Part shown: piece after piece, positions 32,887 through 43,186 of the stretch
Layout of the letters: the number at the start of each line of letters is the position of its first letter
Position numbering within the stretch: position 1 is the stretch's first letter
Source: Ancistrus triradiatus
Taxonomy: Eukaryota > Chordata > Actinopteri > Siluriformes > Loricariidae
Length of the DNA: 64,000 nt
Direction: 5' to 3'
Assembly: GCA_025084515.1 (NCBI GenBank)
Contig: JAJAGP010000438.1
Location: 248,001-312,000 of the forward strand
Translations under genes and position numbers: made by a program
Notes under the pieces: model-generated
Database searches by the model: none
What the model saw: the letters and a program-made list of their open reading frames with translations, nothing else
What the model was told of the DNA's origin: nothing

Positions 32887-33044
32887 CGTGAGCTCCTCCC
32901 TCGCTGGGTTCTTTTCCGCTGACTTTCTCTCGGGCGCCTCCTGCGTCAGCGACATTTCTGATGTGCGCTGCTGGATCAGAGCTGACGTGAGAACTACGTG
33001 CACTGCGGCCGCAACCAGTGACGAGTGTCTGCGTAAAAAGTCCG
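32885..33044 (+). promoter_or_regulatory. crem: CpG-rich candidate promoter and non-coding first exon of crem
   Basis: About 15 CpGs occur in 160 bp inside otherwise CpG-poor DNA, the look of a vertebrate CpG-island promoter. A CRE-like TGACGTGA lies at 32983-32990. The block ends in a strong plus-strand donor, TCCG|GTAAGT, at 33044. The only good ATG upstream of the donor (about 32961) opens a frame of eight codons, so the exon would be non-coding. The next plus-strand exon with a matching acceptor is the crem exon at 41698. Assignment to crem is by position and orientation only. Confidence 0.5.
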
Positions 33045-34349
33045 GTAAGTTGATGCTGGCATGTGAAGGGTCACAGAGCGGGAAGTCCAGGACTCTCACA
33101 CTGAATCCAGCCAACTTCCAGCTGCATTTCTTTTAGCTTAGCGACCTAGCCTAGAGCTGCCGCTCACATTACTCTTCCTGAACGATAACGCAGCGCCTAT
33201 ATAGACCTTTTTTCTGACATCTTAGTCAGTTGTGAGTAAATAGCCCAGAAACGTCATAGTTTTCTTTTAGAATCGGCTTCAATGTTACTGTAAGTCTGCA
33301 AATTGTAAATGGAAGTTCGCCGCGAGCTGTTACTTTCAAACTGACAGACTGACAGGCCGTGACGTCACTGCGCCTTAGATAAACATTGTGCAGAAACCCA
33401 ATTATTTTCAAACCTCGGGGTTTTAGGAGGTGACGACAGGAAGGTGATTCAGCACGAATGTTATAATTACCTGTCTGAAACTCCCGTGTGAGCACATAGG
33501 TCCATGTTAGAATAGTAACCAATTAATAGCTGAAATACGAGTTCATATTCACCAGGGTCATATGCTCAGTTTGCTCAGTCTTATCAGTTCTCAGTAGTTA
33601 TCAGTTCGGTAATGTTAGCTCTGGGTTTAGGAGATCACAAAAAGAACATTTGATAAAAAATAACACGTGACATTAAGAGTTATGTAGGAAAAAACATTTA
33701 TTTCCATGTTTCTCTCCGTGAGAAAGGCTGTACTGGAAATGGCATACTATCTCTTCATTTTAAATTGCTATATAGCACGAATTATGAGCTGAGTATTTGA
33801 GAAAGGCCAGATGACGCACTTCCCAGACCAAATTTCTCATTATTCCCACTATTAAAGCTATATGCATTTACAGGTATGCGCCATTTAACGTCCGTCCGAT
33901 CAACATCCATTCGCTTTAATAGATGAAGTCTTAAGAATTATAATAGGCAATAAAAATCTCTCTTACATACATCTTATTCATGTCTGAATGACAGAAAACT
34001 AGTATGAGCTCACCCCTGCGACACCTGCTGACGGAAAAGAGAATCTTGAAAGGCATAAAGAAACATGGAATTGTTTTACTTTCCTTTTTGTTTTTATATT
34101 TGGTTAAGTGTTTCATATCTTATAAAAGACACCCAGATAAGAATTACTGTATTGTACAGGACAGTATTGTATTAAATGCTTTCAGCTTTCAGCTTGTGTT
34201 TTAATTAATATTATTGTTTAAAATAAAACATTATGTGTAAAGTATCTGAAGTACTATGTGACTATGGTAATGTCTGGTCTAATTTCGGTCAACGTCCTGT
34301 TTCACAGAATATAATGCGGACGTAAAAGGTGCATACCTGTACTGCATAC
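33045..34349 (+). other. Putative crem intron 1, first part
   Basis: No exon seen. It contains a canonical CRE at 33360-33367, and CpG density falls off after about 33450. Confidence 0.4.
33360..33367. promoter_or_regulatory. Canonical cAMP-response element TGACGTCA
   Basis: Exact palindromic TGACGTCA within CCGTGACGTCACTGCGCC, about 315 bp after the candidate first-exon donor. CREB/CREM/ATF1 proteins bind this sequence, so feedback control of this family member is plausible. Confidence 0.6.
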
Positions 34350-34612
34350 TCATCGAACTACAAATAGGAAGGTCGTGAGTTGAAAACCCGGCGCTGCCAA
34401 GCTGAGCAAGTCACTTAATTGGATAAGGAAGTCTGCTAATATGACTGTATGAACTACACAATAAACTAAGCATAAACAACATTGAATAAAGGTTACGTAT
34501 TAAATACATTTGGTGAGAGTTGTGCTTTTGTGGTCGTTGTTTGCTCAGTGGAATTGTAAGTCGTCCCGGATAAGGGCGTTTGCTAAATGCTGTAAATGTA
34601 AATGCTCCGCAG
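34350..34612 (+). repeat. tRNA-headed SINE, type 1
   Basis: The head includes GGTCGTGAGTTGAAAACCC (B-box-like) and the 3' end GGATAAGGGCGTTTGCTAAA. It has extra sequence between head and tail that is shared with 32110-32300. Confidence 0.65.
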
Positions 34613-34682
34613 TGTATTTCTGTAGGTAAGGTACCAATACAAAAACAGCTGAAGCCATTATTATTATCAAAGCAAAAGCCAG

Positions 34683-35560
34683 TCAAGTCAAATTAATTTC
34701 TGTACTTTATACAATGCAGCATTGCCTTATTACGAATCACGCTTGGGTCGCTAGAGGCCAGCGTCGACCCTACATGGCGGCGTGAGCACCCCATGCGCGA
34801 TCGCACATGTGCTAGCCCCAATTAGCGCCACACGTGCAAGTGGCGACACCTGTTGGTGGGCCTATTTAAGCACACTGCAATGCTACTGTTGCACTATCCA
34901 CTGTCACCATACAGCCATTTTGCACGGCTTTTTGAGCGTGTTTTTGTACAGCAGAGGTAGCAGTCACGGGCGAGGCTCAAAAAGCAGCTAAGGAAGTTGG
35001 GTGATTATGAACATAAAATAACAGCTGGCCCTACGCTGGCTACTAGGCCCTATCTTACCGGATACCCTCCCGACTGCCCCCAACTGGCGAATCGCCAGAT
35101 TACCTCTGTCCCTGTACAAAAACACGCTCAAAAAGCTGTGCAAAATGGCCATATGGCGATAGTGGATAGCGTGACAGTAGCGTTGCGGTGGCGATGGTGC
35201 GACATGTGTGTGAGCCCAAAGCAGTGCTTAAATAGGCCCATCCACAAGTCTTGCCACTTGTACGCGTAGTGCCAAATAGGGCTGGTGCATGCGCGATCAC
35301 ACTAGGGGGGCTCACGCCGCCATGTAGGGTCGACGTTGGCCTCTAGCGGCCCAAGCGTGACCCCTAATATGCCTAAAAGCAGCTTTACAACTGTGTAGGC
35401 CCTCAGCCCCAATTAATCAAGCCTACAGTGACAGTGGAAAGGAAAAACTCCCCTAAACGTGTTGAGGAAGAAACCTTGGGAGGACCAAGAGTCAATAAGG
35501 GACCCAACCTCCTTGGGCAGCCTAGATTTTGTCTGTATAAAATGAACCTAATTACTTAAA
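34683..35560 (-). repeat. LINE-like retroposon 3' tail split by a fold-back element
   Basis: 34683-34727 and 35370-35560 together form one copy of the retroposon tail (compare 32372-32600). The intervening 642 bp is the fold-back. Confidence 0.78.
34728..35369. mobile_element. Fold-back element with ~235-bp inverted arms and 5-bp target duplication
   Basis: The left end reads TATTACGAATCACGCTTGGG. The right end reversed reads TATTAGGGGTCACGCTTGGG. The arms (about 34728-34963 and 35105-35369) stay similar through GGGCCTATTTAAGCAC and GCTTTTTGAGCGTGTTTTTG. TGCCT flanks both sides (34723-34727, 35370-35374). Each arm carries a TATA-like box pointing inward. There is no coding capacity. It does not fit a DNA-transposon superfamily that I can name. 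Confidence 0.8.
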
Positions 35561-36239
35561 TAATAAATGTATAATAATAGTTTAAATACACAGAAGCTAA
35601 ACTAAAAATTAAAATGAATAACATAATAATTAAAAAATTATAATAAAGTATAGACTATAATTAATTAAAGAGATTACAATATTTTGGAGAATATAATAAA
35701 ATTGAGAAAATAAAACTATAGCACATAAACAATTATATACAGTATATATATATATATATATATATTTAAATGACAAATAAAATGACAAATATTGTAATAT
35801 ATAATGAATATTATCAAATAGAGATACGAGTGAGTCTCTTGGACCATTACAGGCTTCCATGAACACTCCATCCGGTTGCAAGCCCTGTCTGGATTTCAAA
35901 CTAAAGCCCAAAGGAACTGCTCTTTCCAGCAGCTGGTTCCTACCACCAAACTGACTTACACCCAGAGTCATTTGTTGGATAGACTCTAAGGTCTGAACAA
36001 TTGAAGAACATTATCAAGATGGTGCTTTTACAGTGGGTTTGAAGAACGATGCAACAAATCACAAAAGGAAATATAATCTGCTTTCTGGGTCTACAAATAA
36101 GAGATTGAAAACTTGAAAAAAAAAAAAACAATTGCCACAGTAATATAAACGTGTCCTGTCAAATGCTTAAATGCTTAATTGCATGATTTGTATGACATTA
36201 ATCGGGTTGTTTACTTGCCCGTTTGACCCTAAAGTGATA
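35561..36239. other. AT-rich unassigned sequence
   Basis: Contains a short (TA)n at about 35745-35763. No exon recognised. Confidence 0.4.
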
Positions 36240-36515
36240 GTCCATTCATTCAGGGTCAGGGTCGCGGGAAAGCCGGTGCCTAGCCGGCGACATACACTGC
36301 GCAAGGCAGAAACAACCCTAGACAGGGCGCCAATCCATCATAGGGAGCACACACTCATACACTAAGGGGCAATTTGGAAACATCAATTAACCTAACACAC
36401 ATTTCTTTGGAATGTGGGAGGAAACCGGAGTACCCAGAGAAAACCCATGTGAACATGGGGAGAACATGCAAACTCCACACAGACGGAGCCCAGGGTCGGT
36501 ATCGCTAATTAGCAG
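36240..36515 (-). repeat. tRNA-headed SINE, type 2, 3' part
   Basis: The minus strand reads GTGTGGAGTTTGCATGTTCT, then CACATGGGTTTTCTCTGGG, CCAATTCAAAT-like spacer and GGCGCCCTGTCTAGGGTTGT. It matches the copy at 40040-40380, but the tRNA-like head is lost. Confidence 0.75.
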
Positions 36516-37789
36516 TATCACACAGTACGATTTTAATATCCAACGTAATACATTCATTACTATTTAATAATTAATTGAGTTATTTAATTATTTTCATCAT
36601 GTCTTATCTTGTATGCTGCGGCACAACCTTTTGTTGTGATTTCTCTGACCAACGGTTAACAAGGTGTCATAAAATAACATTTTTTTTAAAACAAACAGCG
36701 AGTGCAAGATGTTACTGTGAGTGAGTTTATGTGATGCATCTGCTGTCACTCAGTAATGAGTAAAGCATATAAGGTGTCCGAATTTGTTTAGCACATTCTG
36801 TTCTGTTTCCTGTAGGATAATTGGGCGCTATATTTTATATAGAATGTGGGGAATAGTGAATGGGGGACTATTTTGGACTTTGGACAAGACTGAGCAAACA
36901 TGTAAAAAAAAAAAATTTTATTAGAAATTACTAAAAGTAAGTCACCTGACCAGCAGTATTCCAACACCTGATTTTTAAGCTATCATCCCACAATGCAGGG
37001 TCATGGGGAGCACACACACACACACACACACACACTGAATATTTCATCCACAAGTGAAAACATTCTCTAAATAGCATTGCATAATGTTCTAGGTTGCAGT
37101 CTGTTTCACAATCAAGTATTTTTGGTTTATCTACCAAAAGGGACGGTACTGGAGCCACATTTATCTACCTTAAAATTACTCAATTGCCACAAACTGTATG
37201 TGTGCCTGACTTTTTAATATAACAAATGAGAGTTGTCTCGTACCACACAGCTTATAATACTGCACTGTACTGTAATACATACTTATAACAATGTAATATA
37301 TACTGCTACTAGTAGGATTTTTCTAACAGTCACAGTGTACCTGCTTATCTCTCTGGCTGCCACAGCAGACTAAAAGGCAGGGGCGGGGCACATTTTGTTG
37401 CATGTTCATCTCAAATCCAAGCAGCTTTTAAAAACTACTGCTGGAGAGAAGAGGAAGTTCACAGATTTGACCGTTGGGATGTTGAAATGCAGATGGTGGC
37501 AAACTAAAATAGAATGTGAAAATAATGTGCCATCACTATTCAGACGTACTGTTTCGTAAAGGAGTATAACTACAGGATGTGGACAAAATATCAGAAACAA
37601 CACATTTAAAAGAACCTTGATCTGAAAGTGGCTACGTTGCAATGACAAACAAATTCACACTCGTGTTGTTATATTTATGATATTTATATTATTATTATTG
37701 TTGGTAGTTAATTGTCAATCAACAGCATGTGTCAGCTAAAAGTTCTGACAATTACCACCTTGAATTGGGAGTGAAAGCAACAAAAGACA
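36516..37789. other. Unassigned sequence
   Basis: Holds a short (CA)n at 37012-37034. Nothing else recognised. Putative crem intron. Confidence 0.4.
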
Positions 37790-37851
37790 GTCCAAATAGT
37801 CGATGTCTGATTTGCATCGGCCAGACAAAGCTGTAGATCGACTATTTGGAC
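37790..37851. repeat. Perfect 15-bp inverted repeat
   Basis: GTCCAAATAGTCGAT (37790-37804) and ATCGACTATTTGGAC (37837-37851) pair perfectly. An inner GTCTG / CAGAC pair can extend the stem with an asymmetric loop. It lies 40 bp before a Tigger-like element. Confidence 0.75.
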
Positions 37852-37891
37852 CAAATTCAACTAACAGTTTTTGAACATCCATTTAAGAATA

Positions 37892-38570
37892 CAGTGGCAC
37901 CTCGGTTCTCGACCACCTTGGAACTCACTGAATTCGGCTCTCTAACACGTTTGCCTAGAAAAATGGTCTCGGTTATGGGCTCGACTTGTTTCAGCAGTAA
38001 CTCAATTCACGATTCATTATTCACAAATCACGATTCAGTACACAGTTATTTAGGTTCACAATAGCACTCAGAGAAAATCTCTGCAATTTTTATTGTGTTT
38101 TTCTTTCTTTTTACATCAGTACAATATTGTATTCAGTACGACAGTACTGTGTTCTTAGTGCAAATGCTGTCAGTCTCCATGGGTCCTAAATAGATTAGCT
38201 TAGAAGAGCCAAACGAAAGCAAAACAGGAACTAAATGCTCCAGAACACAGGCTGAGTAGTTAGCATTAGCATCTATGCTAGCACCCGGAGTACATCAATA
38301 GAGTAAGTGTTTCTTTGACTATTCACTTTCAGTCCATTACTCACTAAGTTTCATGAGATTTTTCAACACTTTATTATAAAATACGCTTTGTGTTTAAACA
38401 TTTAGCTCGCCCATCTAATGCCTAATACAGTGTGGATTTTCTGAAGGTCTGGAACAAATTAATTAAGTTTACATTATTCCTTATGGCAAAAATTTGCTCA
38501 GTACGCGTTGCTTTCGGGATTCGACAAGCCTTCTGGAATGAATTAATGACAAGAACTGAGGTACCATTAT
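37892..38570. mobile_element. pogo/Tigger-like non-autonomous element, copy 2
   Basis: The left end is CAGTGGCACCTCGGTTCTC after a TA. The right end ACTGAGGTACCATTATTA is decayed into an ATT run. The interior aligns with 16875-17685 (CGATTCAGTACACAG, TTAGCATTAGCA, CCTTATGG). Confidence 0.8.
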
Positions 38571-38587
38571 TATTATTATAAAGAAGG

Positions 38588-38870
38588 AGTAGAAGCTCGA
38601 GTGGTGCAGTGATCTAATATGCTAGGGCACCACCACGTTCATCCGGGTTCAACACCAAATGGTTTCTTCCAGCTAGGTCAGGCATAACGCATGCACGACT
38701 GGGCTGTGCCTGAGGGAGAGGAGGTCGGATGGTGGATCATCTTCCGGCAGAGCTACAACGACCCCTACCCAGACTTGAGATGGACTTTTGCCCAGTTGAG
38801 ACTAAATCCCGGGGAGAGGCTCCAGAGCCTCACGTGACCCTGACAAGTATAAGCAGGGTTACATAAATAA
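38588..38870 (+). repeat. tRNA-headed SINE, type 3
   Basis: The head GAAGCTCGAGTGGTGCAGTG (A-box-like) is followed by CATCCGGGTTCAACACC (B-box-like). The body contains CTGTGCCTGAGGGAGAGG, matching 4575-4790. Confidence 0.72.
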
Positions 38871-39689
38871 TACATATAAATAAATAATAAATAAATATGG
38901 AACGAAACCATAGACAAATATTTATTGCATGAAGTAACTACAGTGTCACTTTAAAGTTCACTGTGTGAAAGATATGGGTATATTATGGGATGCCTTAATT
39001 TTTTATTTTAAAAAAAGTCAGTCATTTGTAACCTATAAAAATAGCCTATTCCTACACCTACGGCTGATGTAGACGAATGTTCAGAAACAAGAAACAAGTG
39101 GAGAAGCCTGAGTCACTGAACTCCAGAAGGAGTAGTTGGTGCTCTAGGCTACAAACATTGCTGGTCGAGCAAATCCTGATTTAATTTTCACTGGTTACAG
39201 CACTAAATAACACTACACATAGTGATTACCAGTTTTGTTTAAATGGTTTGTCAGGAGAATTATCCTTGTGACTGCCACTGCTACTCAAGCAGTGAATAGT
39301 GGCTGGACAGTCCATGAGAAATTGAGTGGCCCATCACCATTTCATGATATTTTTGCAGGTTTTTCAACATAATTACATACACGTTATTTTAATTGCCCTA
39401 GTCAAAATACAAAAGTAAGTTAAATGAGTGGAAAAATAACTCTGTAATAATAAGTTTGGACAACAACATATCAGTATTACTTTAATATTTGATCTCATAA
39501 GAGAACTAAGGTTAACGTCTGTCAAAATTAAAATGTTAACAACTTTAACTGCCATAATTTGCAAACACTGTTAATCACATGTTCATTACTTTACCATATG
39601 AGGCGTCTGTAGTTATTGGTAGTTTCCAAAATAGTGCACCACGTAATACAGTAGTCTTCAAAACAGAATATCTATATCAATGAAATAGA
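38871..39689. other. Unassigned sequence
   Basis: AT-rich putative crem intron; no exon or repeat recognised. Confidence 0.4.
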
Positions 39690-39855
39690 CTAAGGGGCAT
39701 GGTGGCGCAGCAGTTATCGTAGCCCCTTCACAGCTCCAACGTCCCCGTTTCAGTCCAGACCTCGGATGGCCCTGTCTAGGGTTGTTCCTGTGTTGCGTTC
39801 TGTTCCACCAGCTTTCCCGCAGCCACGACCAGTATTAAGTGCATAAGAAAATGAA
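39690..39855 (+). repeat. tRNA-headed SINE, type 2, internally deleted
   Basis: The head is AAGGGGCATGGTGGCGCAGC and the distal part TGTCTAGGGTTGTTCCTG...CTTTCCCGCAGCCACGACC. The middle section is missing relative to 40040-40380. Confidence 0.7.
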
Positions 39856-40039
39856 TGAATGAAAAGATGCACTGTCTAACTATTGGTTGTCCTTTTACTG
39901 TCATTAACAAACCTCACCGTCCACTAGCACTCCTGATGCATGAGCGCAAAACGGGACTGATGATCTAATTACGCAGTTACCATAAAAAAAGAGCTGTTTG
40001 GGTTTGCTCGTTTTCATTGTATTTTGTATATGAAAATGC

Positions 40040-40380
40040 TGCGGCGGCGCCGTGACTCGGTGGGTAGTACCGTTGCCTCCCAGTAAGAAGGTCCTGGGAT
40101 CAATCCCAGTGGGAGTGGTCTGGGTCCTTTCTGTGTGGAGTCTGCATGTCCTCCTTGTGTCCAAGCGGGTTTTCTCCAGGTACTCGTGTGTTAGGTTAAT
40201 TGGAGCTTCCAAAACAAAATGCCTTTGGTGTGTGAGTGTGTGTGCCCTTCGATGGGATGGCGCCCTGTCTAGGGTTGTTCCTGCCTTGCGCCATCCTATC
40301 TAGGGTTGTTGTGTCACTGGTTTGGCACCAGCTTTCCTGTGACCCTGTCCAAGGATTACGCGGATAAGAAAATTAATGAA
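40040..40380 (+). repeat. tRNA-headed SINE, type 2
   Basis: The A-box-like GTGACTCGGTGGGTAG and B-box-like GGGATCAATCCC are followed by GTCTGGGTCCTTTCTGTGTG and the distal block GGCGCCCTGTCTAGGGTTGT. The distal block is partly duplicated at 40287-40310. Confidence 0.82.
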
Positions 40381-41305
40381 TAAAAATGCAGAGGTGCTGT
40401 ATCCACATAAATAGATGCCGAAACACGTGTTTCTGCAGGATCTGGCTCAAATAAAGCACGGCTTAATATCACTATTGCCCACATTATTACTAGGGATGCA
40501 CCAAAATGACAGTTTGTGGCTGAAACTGAAACAGAACAAAATGAAACATTTAGCTGAAGTCCAGATACAGAATACAGTTTTGCAAAATTTTTCATTAATT
40601 TTGCCGCTTTTTTCATCATTGCATGAATTGAATTGCCTAAATGTAATTTTTTTCTTGCTTTTCAAGCTAGACCATTTTTTCTTACTTAAAGAAATACAAC
40701 AAAAATTGTTTAAACATAATGCATTTATAAAATAATTTAATAATTAATTTTTTAAATTCATTTTAACATAGTTTGTACCTACATGTATAAAATTTAATTG
40801 CAGGAATATGTGGAAGACTAAAATGATTGAATGACATTGCACCTGTTGTGTCTCGGGTGTTAAATATGTATGTATTTATGTAAATTTACTTTTGAATGGA
40901 CATGGAAACACAACTCTGTACTGGACAGACCACTTTTCACCAAAGGGAGGGATTGTACCAGCATTATGAAGCACTGCTCTACTGACTGAGAGTGTTTCCT
41001 GGCTCCCAGAGTCTGTAGTGGTCCCTGGCACCAGGAAGTCCAGGTTGTTGTGCTGTATACAGTGTGTGTGTGGATTTCCCGGATTACCTTGTTGCTGCCA
41101 GGGTTGGCTACTCAAGCTTCAGTGTTCCTGGGGGTGCTGTCTGGGTCTGAAGTTATGTGACCAGACCAGGGGAGCCCCTATATTATACTATACAAAAGGT
41201 TTATTGTGTACAGTTCTGTCTTCATGTGCGTTTTGAATTTTTGTACTGTATACCCAAACTAAAACCGTGAATAACAGGTCAAACTGGTAGTGGAACCTCT
41301 TAGAC
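40381..41305. other. Unassigned sequence
   Basis: AT-rich then GC-richer. Frames on both strands were considered and none matches a known family. Confidence 0.4.
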
Positions 41306-41366
41306 TTCTACACTTACATTTACAGCATTGAGCGTTTAGCAGATGCCTTTATCCAAAACAGGCCTA
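41306..41366 (-). repeat. SINE type 1 tail fragment
   Basis: TTTACAGCATTGAGCGTTTA ... ATCCAAAAC is the reverse of the common SINE 3' end. Confidence 0.6.
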
Positions 41367-41496
41367 TTCAATTAGAAGTGGCTGTTCAATTAGATTTTTC
41401 CAAATTTGACCCAGCTAACTAAGTAATGCTTAGACTAATTACAAGTAATAACAAGTAATTGAGCAATCCAGTAATCATTTAAGCATAAGTAAGCAT

Positions 41497-41610
41497 GCAT
41501 GTACACCGATCAGCCAAAACACTGAAAACGCCTGGCCCGTGACGTTGTTTAGGTAGGTGCTATGCATCAGATTAATGTCCACATGGATGCCTGGACACAA
41601 ATGAAGGTTT
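41497..41610 (+). repeat. End fragment of a fish dispersed repeat (ACACCGATCAGCC end)
   Basis: GTACACCGATCAGCCAAAAC is the inverse of the right ends at 18676 and 45037. Confidence 0.65.
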
Positions 41611-41697
41611 GTCAAGCCAGAATTTAAAAGAAGATTCAGCCCTGGTGCTCCGCTGAGGGTGCTCAGACCAAACACTTCCTCTTTGCTTTGTTGCTAG

Positions 41698-41799
41698 GCT
41701 GATCACCATGGAGACGACGGTGGAAAAATTCAGCAGGATAGCAGCATGACCGAGTCAAAGACGAGTCATATTCAGACAGACTCAGAGTCAGACACACAG
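41698..41799 (+). CDS. crem: crem, N-terminal coding exon, apparent frameshift near the ancestral start
   Basis: This is a 102-bp exon between a TTGCTAG acceptor and a CACAG|GTACAC donor. In the frame that joins the next exon it reads ...KIQQDSSMTESKTSHIQTDS..., which resembles the CREM N-terminus (the TESKSAHVQT segment) more than CREB1. An ATG in excellent context (CACCATGG) at 41708 opens METTVE, matching the CREM start METVE, but after the five-A run at 41724-41728 that frame ends at TGA 41747-41749. A second ATG at 41746 overlaps this stop (ATGA) and is in the conserved frame, with 18 codons to the donor. So either one base is missing in the A-run (error or mutation), or translation restarts at 41746. 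Exon assignment is strong; CREM versus other family members is less certain. Confidence 0.78.
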
Positions 41800-41828
41800 G
41801 TACACCAGTCGCACTTATACACACACAT

Positions 41829-42060
41829 ATGCTAAATAGACAAAGGTTTTTGGACACCGAAATAATTACATGCAAAACATAAATGTTAGTATGGAGTTTG
41901 CCCCCACCTTTGCTGCTACAACAACCTTTGTTCTTCTAAAAGGGCTTCTTTCACTGTAAGGTTGGCTTCTGACTGGCTGACTTTTGGCATTGTAGTGCAT
42001 TTTCAAGGTATCTGACGGAGTTGAGCTCAAGGTTCTGTGCAAGTGCCTTATCTGTTGTAT
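41829..42060 (-). mobile_element. Tc1-like family E fragment
   Basis: Starts with AATAGACAAAGGTTTTTGGA and runs through GTTAGTATGGAGTTTGCCC, the inverse of the transposase 3' end seen at 11720-11815. It begins about 30 bp after the crem exon donor. Confidence 0.7.
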
Positions 42061-42515
42061 TCCAATAAAAAATAAATGTAATGAAATGTAAAATTATCTG
42101 TTTTTTAATCAAAGATTTTTCTTTCTGATATGTGCCATTTCTTTATGATTCTGATCAAATTTATTGTCATAATTTCGGCTGTAAATTGGCAAAAAGTTGG
42201 GCTGTAATTCCCTGCATGGCACAATGATGTCCGCAGTCCCATTGAAACTGAACTGAGTGTGGGGAATAAGCACGTGCCTGTGACTATTTGTGTGAATATC
42301 ACCATTACACTCTTTGTAGATTTCTTATTTGCTTGTCATCACCTTTCATGGTCTAGGTAATTTATTTCACATATGTGTAAAAGATATTTGGCTTGTTGCT
42401 AATGAAAAAAGTAGCACCAGAGGCAGCCATGACCTTTGCCACAATAAGCTGGGTGTGCGAAAGCCGCCCAAGTACTGATGATGCTATGCTCCCGTTGTTG
42501 AATGAGTGAATATCT
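42061..42515. other. Unassigned crem intron
   Basis: No exon or repeat recognised. Confidence 0.4.
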
Positions 42516-42850
42516 GGGGCCATATTCATAAAGATTCTTAGTGCTAAGAGTAGCTCCTAGAGAAATTCTAAGAAAAGTCTTAGAAAGTAGATCCTAATAA
42601 AGATGAAGGTTATTCATAAAGCATCTTAACCTCTAAAAGAGGTGAAAACTGGAGGACTTTTAGGAATCTTAGGAGTTCTTAGCAGAAGAGAGAATGGAGG
42701 AAAGATGACGAGGCAGAAGAAATGTTTAGTGAGTTAATCAGACGCTACCAATTAGATTGTGCAGGAGTAATGTTTGTGGTTGACCTTATTAGAGATTCGC
42801 TCACATCTCCTACCCAGCGCAACAGTGGTGTAACACCCGAAATGAAAGCT
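42516..42850 (+). mobile_element. PIF/Harbinger (HARBI1-like) element remnant
   Basis: The left end GGGGCCATATTCATAAAG, with nested CTTAG/CTAAG-type inverted motifs, is typical of a fish Harbinger end. It is followed by a reading frame at 42722 coding SELIRRYQLDCAGVMFVVDL, then IRDSLTSPTQRNSGVTPEMK, the N-terminal part of the HARBI1-type nuclease. The frame is lost after 42845. Catalytic residues and the right end are absent. Confidence 0.75.
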
Positions 42851-43186
42851 ACACACGAACCAATTCAACCAGTTAAGTATATTAGACACGTCAGCAATCA
42901 TACCTGAAAAGCAAAGCCACATTGTTTTCCACTTTCATAGGCTATCCAATAGATTAAGGAGGCTACAAAAATAATCATCATGGAATATAAACTGTCAATA
43001 AAATAAGCAAGTTTGATAGTGTAATAGAAGCGTAAATAGCCCATGCCTGTCATTTCAAAGGCATGTAATTGCTTACAGTGATTTCTCTATTAAGATTAAT
43101 TTGTGTGAGTGAGAGTGCGAGTGACTGGACTCAACACCGCCGACCACACAGTCTTCAACAGAATGCATCATATCTAGCACCTCCGC
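42851..43186. other. Unassigned crem intron
   Basis: No exon or repeat recognised. It may include the Harbinger right end, which I could not locate. Confidence 0.4.
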
